Shown here one piece after another: positions 33,201 through 36,148 of a DNA stretch of 36,148 bases. The translations under genes were made by a program, and so were the position numbers. The number at the start of each line of letters is the position of its first letter. Position 1 is the stretch's first letter. The notes below the pieces were generated by a model, which saw only the letters and a program-made list of their open reading frames with translations, did no database searches and was not told the DNA's origin. The stretch comes from CABMKH01 sp040797625 (lineage in GTDB: Bacteria; Bacillota; Clostridia; Tissierellales; Tissierellaceae), in contig JBQHQH010000028.1 in NCBI GenBank assembly GCA_052067355.1, positions 1 through 36,148 of the forward strand, in the 5' to 3' direction.

Positions 33201-34460
33201 ACCTATATCTAGTATAAAGTCTACATCTCTTTGAAATAGACTTGCTCCCTTATAATGGGCTATGGTCTCAACTTCTCCTATATCTACATTTAGCCCTGCC
33301 TTTATAAAATCTTCACCATATCCTGTAACACAAGAATAGGTTATTGGAATATGAGGCATCTTCTTATAGATGTCTTTTAATATGATTATGGCTTGGTCTA
33401 ATGGTTTTCCTTTATTGTTTCCATAATATGAATAGAGAATTTGATTATCCTCACTTAACACTATGGCCTTAGTAGTAGTGGAGCCTGCATCAATACCTAG
33501 ATATGCCTTTCCGCTATAATTACTAGAATCTATACTTCCAATATAATCTCTACTATGACGTCTTTTAAACTCTAAATATTCCTCTTCATCTTTAAACAGA
33601 GGATCTATCTTCTTAATCTCAAGTTCCTGTTTATGATGAATATCTTCTACTCTTTCCCTTAGTGATTCATAGGATAGAGGCTTTTCAGAAACAGATGCAA
33701 TAGCAGCACCTATAGCCACATATAGCTGGGAACTTTCTGGATATATGATTTCATCATCCTTCAATCCTAAAGTCTGAATAAATCTATCTCTCAACTCTGA
33801 TAGAAAGTGTAGTGGACCACCTAAAAATGCTACTCTTCCCCGAATTGGCCGACCACAAGCTAGATTCGATATGGTCTGGTTTACTACTGATTGCAAAACC
33901 GATGCACTTATATCTTCCTTAGATGCACCTTGATTTATTAGAGCTTGAATATCTGTCTTTGCAAACACTCCACATCTAGATGCTATAGGATATATTATCT
34001 TATGATCCTTAGCTAGATTATTTAGTCCTGCTGCATCAGTTTCTAATAGTGATGCCATCTGATCTATAAAGGCTCCAGTACCTCCAGCACAAATACTATT
34101 CATCCTCTGCTCTAAGGCTTCTCCTAGATATGTAATCTTGGCATCCTCTCCTCCTAATTCAATAGCCACTTGAGTTTCTGGTATAAATGTTTGAATTCCC
34201 TTAGTAGATGCCACTACTTCCTGTATAAATGGAATATCCAACCATTCAGTTACAGACAATCCTCCAGAGCCTGTCACCATCATAGTTATTCTATTGTTTT
34301 TAAAACTCCTATATCCCTCCATTATTATCTCTTTAACACTATTTTTTACATCTGAAAAATGTCTTTTATAGCTTCCATATAACAATTGGAAAGAACTATT
34401 TAGCACTACAAGTTTTACTGTAGTAGACCCCACATCTAATCCAACATGAAGTAATGACAT
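30213..34460 (-). CDS. Acyl-CoA dehydratase activase-like fusion (two BcrAD/BadFG ATPase modules, DUF2229, HgdB-like)
   Basis: A 1415-residue cytosolic iron-sulfur protein. The first ATPase/activase module (about 1-265) starts GLDVGSTTVKLVVL and has cluster-type cysteines in SICAGGTGAF and SRCGVF. The second (about 320-585) starts YLGIDAGSTTTKAIVL and has CSSGCGSF and SRCTVF. A zinc- or cluster-like segment GKCGRCGNNC lies near 605-615 with a later NRCERGEG. DUF2229 and a 2-hydroxyacyl-CoA dehydratase-like region complete the protein, with cysteines such as NDACFPS and GGMCRA and, near the C-terminus, VCVQPFGCLPNH. Activases use ATP to drive an electron into radical dehydratases. This long fusion is common in clostridia, but its own reaction is unproven. 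No dehydratase subunit genes are adjacent. Confidence 0.9.
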   Translation of the reverse strand: MSLLHVGLDVGSTTVKLVVLNSSFQLLYGSYKRHFSDVKNSVKEIIMEGYRSFKNNRITMMVTGSGGLSVTEWLDIPFIQEVVASTKGIQTFIPETQVAIELGGEDAKITYLGEALEQRMNSICAGGTGAFIDQMASLLETDAAGLNNLAKDHKIIYPIASRCGVFAKTDIQALINQGASKEDISASVLQSVVNQTISNLACGRPIRGRVAFLGGPLHFLSELRDRFIQTLGLKDDEIIYPESSQLYVAIGAAIASVSEKPLSYESLRERVEDIHHKQELEIKKIDPLFKDEEEYLEFKRRHSRDYIGSIDSSNYSGKAYLGIDAGSTTTKAIVLSEDNQILYSYYGNNKGKPLDQAIIILKDIYKKMPHIPITYSCVTGYGEDFIKAGLNVDIGEVETIAHYKGASLFQRDVDFILDIGGQDMKSMKVRDGVIDDILLNEACSSGCGSFIETFAKSVNMNVGEFLEEGLFAKNPVDLGSRCTVFMNSMVKQAQKEGASIGDIAAGLAYSVIRNAIQKVIKARDPKSLGEKIVVQGGTFYGDAILRSFELISGREAIRPNIAGLMGALGAAIIAKERCTGEGSRILRKEELDSFSYKATQGKCGRCGNNCLLTINKFSDGSRYITGNRCERGEGINRIEKTLPNLYDYKYKRTFNYVSLPMEKAPRGVVGIPRVLNMYENYPFWHSFFTDLGFRVELSRESSRQVYESGIGSIPSETACYPAKMVHGHILDLIDRGIKFIFYPSVFYEEKEDSQSDNHLNCPVVAGYPELIKHNIQELKENEIVFLNPFITFDNKFSLRRELYRALKIFDIKPAEIKKAANNAWKEIYRYKVDIRLQGEKTVKYLEDNGLRGIVLSGRPYHIDPAINHGIPNLINFLGMAVLTEDSVDHLGELEVPLRVLDQWTYHSRLYRAADYVSKSKNLELIQLNSFGCGLDAVTTDQVQEILHSKEKIYTQLKIDEVSNLGAAKIRVRSLKAAIEEKESKGIVFKEEKIRNERVIFTKEDRKNHTILVPQMAPIQFKLLERVFNTCGYNLVILDDIKGDAIDEGLKYVNNDACFPSILVIGQFISALKSGKYDLDNTSLLISQTGGMCRASNYIGFLRKALRESGLSHIPVISISAQGIEKNPGFTFTYDMIKRSIMSILLGDLLMRVSLRVRPYEKIKGSTNLLLDTWIDKLMIPLEDMDKGGFIKYINEIVKSFDKIEILDIAKPKVGIVGEILVKYHPVANNNLIDILEEEGAEVVVSDLTDFLLYCLYNSDFKARRLGKSYGTKMAGDIGIAYIEHYRKYVKKSLEDSERFQSPLKIEELGELAEKLISLGNQAGEGWLLTAEMIELIEAGAENIVCVQPFGCLPNHITGKGMIKGIRDIYPKANIIPIDYDPGASSVNQLNRLKLMLSKAEESIVEDKKDEKSLAK

Positions 34461-34497
34461 TATTTCATCCCCTTAGTAAAATTTTTGTTTTTAGATA

Positions 34498-34525
34498 TTC
34501 TATACTACTATTATATAGTATAGAA
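34498..34525 (-). promoter_or_regulatory. Inverted repeat upstream of the CoA-activase gene
   Basis: TTCTATACTA (34498-34507) and TAGTATAGAA (34516-34525) are perfect reverse complements around CTATTATA, which holds a TATAAT-like box on the minus strand. AAGGGG lies before the ATG at 34460. It is either an operator over the -10 region or a hairpin. No convincing -35 box is visible. The rest of the gap up to 34704 shows nothing recognisable. Confidence 0.4.
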
Positions 34526-34704
34526 ACCTTTTTATCATCTAAATAATTAAATATAAACAAAACTCATACAATGATCATTAATATCCATAGTCTCAATCTA
34601 TCTCATGAATAGAAACAGAAGCGACTATAATACAGCTCAACTTCTTTCAATTTATTTTCTCTATTTAGTATATCAATCTAATATTAAATCTCTATACATA
34701 CAAC

Positions 34705-34728
34705 AAAGCCCTCGATTTCGAGGGCTTT
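34705..34728 (-). terminator. Terminator of the LysM protein gene
   Basis: AAAGCCCTCG (34705-34714) pairs with CGAGGGCTTT (34719-34728) around ATTT. It is a compact GC-rich stem 7 bases after the stop codon, followed on the minus strand by a short TTTGTTG. Confidence 0.8.
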
Positions 34729-34734
34729 ATTGCT

Positions 34735-36148
34735 TTATCTATCTGGTATACAAACCGTCTTTCCTTCTACAAAATCTCCAGGTGATAGATTTTGATTAAC
34801 TTTCATTATAGCAGCTACAGTGGTATTAAACTTATCTGCCAATGCTTCTACTACTGTTCCCTGACTTGGGATATCTGATCTTCTTATGGTATATGATGAT
34901 GTTCCTTTCTCGCAGGGACAACCTCTATCTCTATGTGGCAAAATACATAATTCTTGCCCCACTCTTATTCTATCTATATCTATATTTGGATTACCTGCTT
35001 CTAAATCCATAATAGATATATCAAATCTTAATAAAATTGATGCTAAAGAGTCATTTTGCCTAACTACATATATGTTACCTCCTGGACAAGGGATATCATC
35101 ACATTCTGGAATACAAACTAATTGACCTACCATTAAATTATTTGGATCTATTCCCGGATTTACCCTAATAAGCTGATCTACAGTTACATTATACATTCTT
35201 GCTATTGAAAATAGTGTATCTCCAGGTCTTACAACATAATAGAATCCATCACATTTAGGTGGAGGTGTTGTTCCTCTTGGTATACAAATTACTTGACCTA
35301 CCCTTAGATTATTTGGATCTATTCCTGGGTTTACTGCTATTATAGCTTGCACTGTTGTATTGTATCTATTTGCCAAGGAGAACAGTGTATCTCCTGCTCT
35401 TATTGTATATTCAAATGTACCTGATGGACATCTTGTTGGAGGTGTTTCTCTTGGTATACAGATTACTTGACCTACCCTTAGATTGTTTGGATCTATTCCT
35501 GGATTTACTGCTATTATGGCTTGCACTGTTGTATTGTATCTATTTGCCAAGGAGAACAGTGTATCTCCTGCTCTTATTGTATATTCAAATGTACCTGATG
35601 GACATCTTGTTGGAGGTGTTGTTCCTCTTGGTATACAAATTACTTGACCTATTCGTAGATTATTTGGATCTATTCCTGGGTTTACTGCTATTATGGCTTG
35701 CACTGTTGTATTGTACCTGTTCGCCAATTCAAACAATGTATCTCCTGCTCTTATTGTGTATTCAAATGTACCTGATGGGCATCTTGTTGGAGGTGTTGTT
35801 CCCCTTGGTATACAAATTACTTGACCTACTCGTAAATTGTTTGGATCTATTCCTGGATTTACTGCTATTATAGCTTGCACTGTTGTATTGTATCTATTTG
35901 CCAATTCAAATAATGTATCTCCTGCTCTTATTGTGTATTCAAATGTACCTGATGGACATCTTGTTGGAGGAGGTGTTGTTCCCCTTGGTATACAAATTAC
36001 TTGACCTATTCGTAGATTATTTGGATCTACTCCTGGATTTACTGCTATTATGGCTTGCACTGTTGTATTGTATCTGTTCGCCAATTCAAACAGCGTATCT
36101 CCTGATCTTATTGTATATTCAAATGTACCTGATGGACATCTTGTTGGA
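34735..36148 (-). CDS. Multi-LysM peptidoglycan-binding protein (5' end beyond window)
   Basis: The frame is open to the right edge: codons before 36084 read straight on through 36148 as PTRCPSGTFEYTIRSGDTLFE, so the true start is outside. At least eight LysM modules are present. Five adjacent modules are nearly identical (YTIRAGDTLF, LANRYNTTVQAII, NPGIDPNNLRVGQVICIP) and are joined by short RGTTPP-TRCPSG linkers. Toward the C-terminus one module is moderately diverged (YYVVRPGDTLFSIARMYNV), the next strongly so (RQNDSLASILLRF), and the last is degenerate. Each repeat carries two cysteines, one in the linker and one in the VICIP strand. No catalytic domain is visible. It is probably an exported wall, spore-coat or matrix protein. 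Confidence 0.88.
   Translation of the reverse strand, partial: PTRCPSGTFEYTIRSGDTLFELANRYNTTVQAIIAVNPGVDPNNLRIGQVICIPRGTTPPPTRCPSGTFEYTIRAGDTLFELANRYNTTVQAIIAVNPGIDPNNLRVGQVICIPRGTTPPTRCPSGTFEYTIRAGDTLFELANRYNTTVQAIIAVNPGIDPNNLRIGQVICIPRGTTPPTRCPSGTFEYTIRAGDTLFSLANRYNTTVQAIIAVNPGIDPNNLRVGQVICIPRETPPTRCPSGTFEYTIRAGDTLFSLANRYNTTVQAIIAVNPGIDPNNLRVGQVICIPRGTTPPPKCDGFYYVVRPGDTLFSIARMYNVTVDQLIRVNPGIDPNNLMVGQLVCIPECDDIPCPGGNIYVVRQNDSLASILLRFDISIMDLEAGNPNIDIDRIRVGQELCILPHRDRGCPCEKGTSSYTIRRSDIPSQGTVVEALADKFNTTVAAIMKVNQNLSPGDFVEGKTVCIPDR
35281..36148 (-). repeat. Tandem DNA repeat of 174-180 bp encoding LysM modules
   Basis: The landmark TATACA recurs at 35281, 35455, 35632, 35809 and 35989, giving periods of 174, 177, 177 and 180 bases. 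Units differ mostly at silent or conservative positions and by whole codons in the Thr-Pro linker (TPP, TTPP, TTPPP). This is recent duplication or ongoing gene conversion. The array continues past the window edge. Confidence 0.93.

Noticed and set aside
34461..34704. A small gene in the gap between the CoA-activase and LysM genes
   Set aside because: The only longer frame (34605-34799, plus) overlaps the terminator and the LysM end antisense and lacks a ribosome site.
35355..35873. 172-codon leucine-rich plus-strand frame across the LysM array
   Set aside because: It is the antisense shadow of the LysM repeats and inherits their period; it has no ribosome site.
36082..36084. TTG at 36084 as the start of the LysM protein
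   Set aside because: It is the leucine codon of an LANRY motif in the middle of a repeat; the frame continues in phase to the window edge.
35281..36148. CRISPR array
   Set aside because: Regular repetition is coding (LysM modules of 58-60 codons); there are no short direct repeats with unique spacers and no cas genes.
1..36148. tRNA or rRNA genes
   Set aside because: No cloverleaf with a GTTC-type loop and CCA-adjacent acceptor, and no rRNA-like stretch was seen on either strand by eye.

Overview
The window looks like chromosome of an AT-rich, anaerobic, motile member of the Bacillota (Clostridia/Tissierellia type). The grounds are the low GC content, strong GGAGG ribosome sites with frequent TTG and GTG starts, a fused 2-hydroxyacyl-CoA dehydratase activase, Na+-pump decarboxylase subunits, type 2 IPP isomerase, a DUF438/hemerythrin protein and a LysM array protein. 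I cannot name the species from the sequence alone.

Layout. 1-254: the last 25 codons of a transposase followed by a long hairpin. 255-2221 (-): a YtrA-type GntR regulator, ABC ATPase and permease under a textbook promoter overlapped by a 23-bp near-palindrome. 2285-4479 (+): a chemoreceptor with a sigma-D-like promoter. 4483-5336 (-): birA and a possible 29-aa coupled ORF. 5395-11426 (-): a citrate (or citramalate) lyase operon, transporter-citC-citD-citE-citF, followed by a GntR/FCD regulator gene with its own promoter; the operon promoter carries two TTGTATACAA-like sites 20 bp apart. 11571-16034 (-): a Na+-translocating biotin decarboxylase operon (CoA-type carboxyltransferase, small membrane subunit, biotin carrier, beta membrane pump) ending in a DUF1445/YcsI gene. 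16174-16211: a divergent control region with a perfect 21-bp palindrome. 16315-20083 (+): pxpA, an NRAMP-type transporter, pxpB and pxpC (ATP-dependent 5-oxoprolinase). 20085-23004 (-): an RraA-like aldolase/decarboxylase, a second GntR/FCD regulator and an oxaloacetate decarboxylase alpha subunit without its own biotin domain. 23054-25531 (+): bioY and a DUF2207 membrane protein. 25561-29014 (-): fni, an LCP-family protein with a structured leader, and the DUF438/hemerythrin/PAS protein. 29156-36148 (-): a lipoprotein of unknown function, the 1415-aa CoA-activase fusion, and a LysM protein that runs off the right edge.

How the genes fit together. Roughly 5.4-23.6 kb reads as one metabolic neighbourhood. 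A 2-hydroxycarboxylate is imported and cleaved by citrate lyase to acetate and oxaloacetate. Oxaloacetate is decarboxylated by OadA, which lacks a biotin domain and so probably uses the carrier and membrane pump encoded about 6-9 kb away in the mmd-like operon. BirA and BioY supply the biotin. 5-Oxoproline is opened to glutamate by PxpABC, and the YcsI-like protein normally associated with that pathway is here attached to the Na+-pump operon. No biotin carboxylase is present, which favours decarboxylation or transcarboxylation over ATP-dependent carboxylation. The most interesting proposal is a single Na+ pump core served by two different carboxyltransferase alpha subunits and wired by shared palindromes to 5-oxoproline use. 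Protein family calls are generally firm. Substrate specificity and regulator-site pairings are inference.
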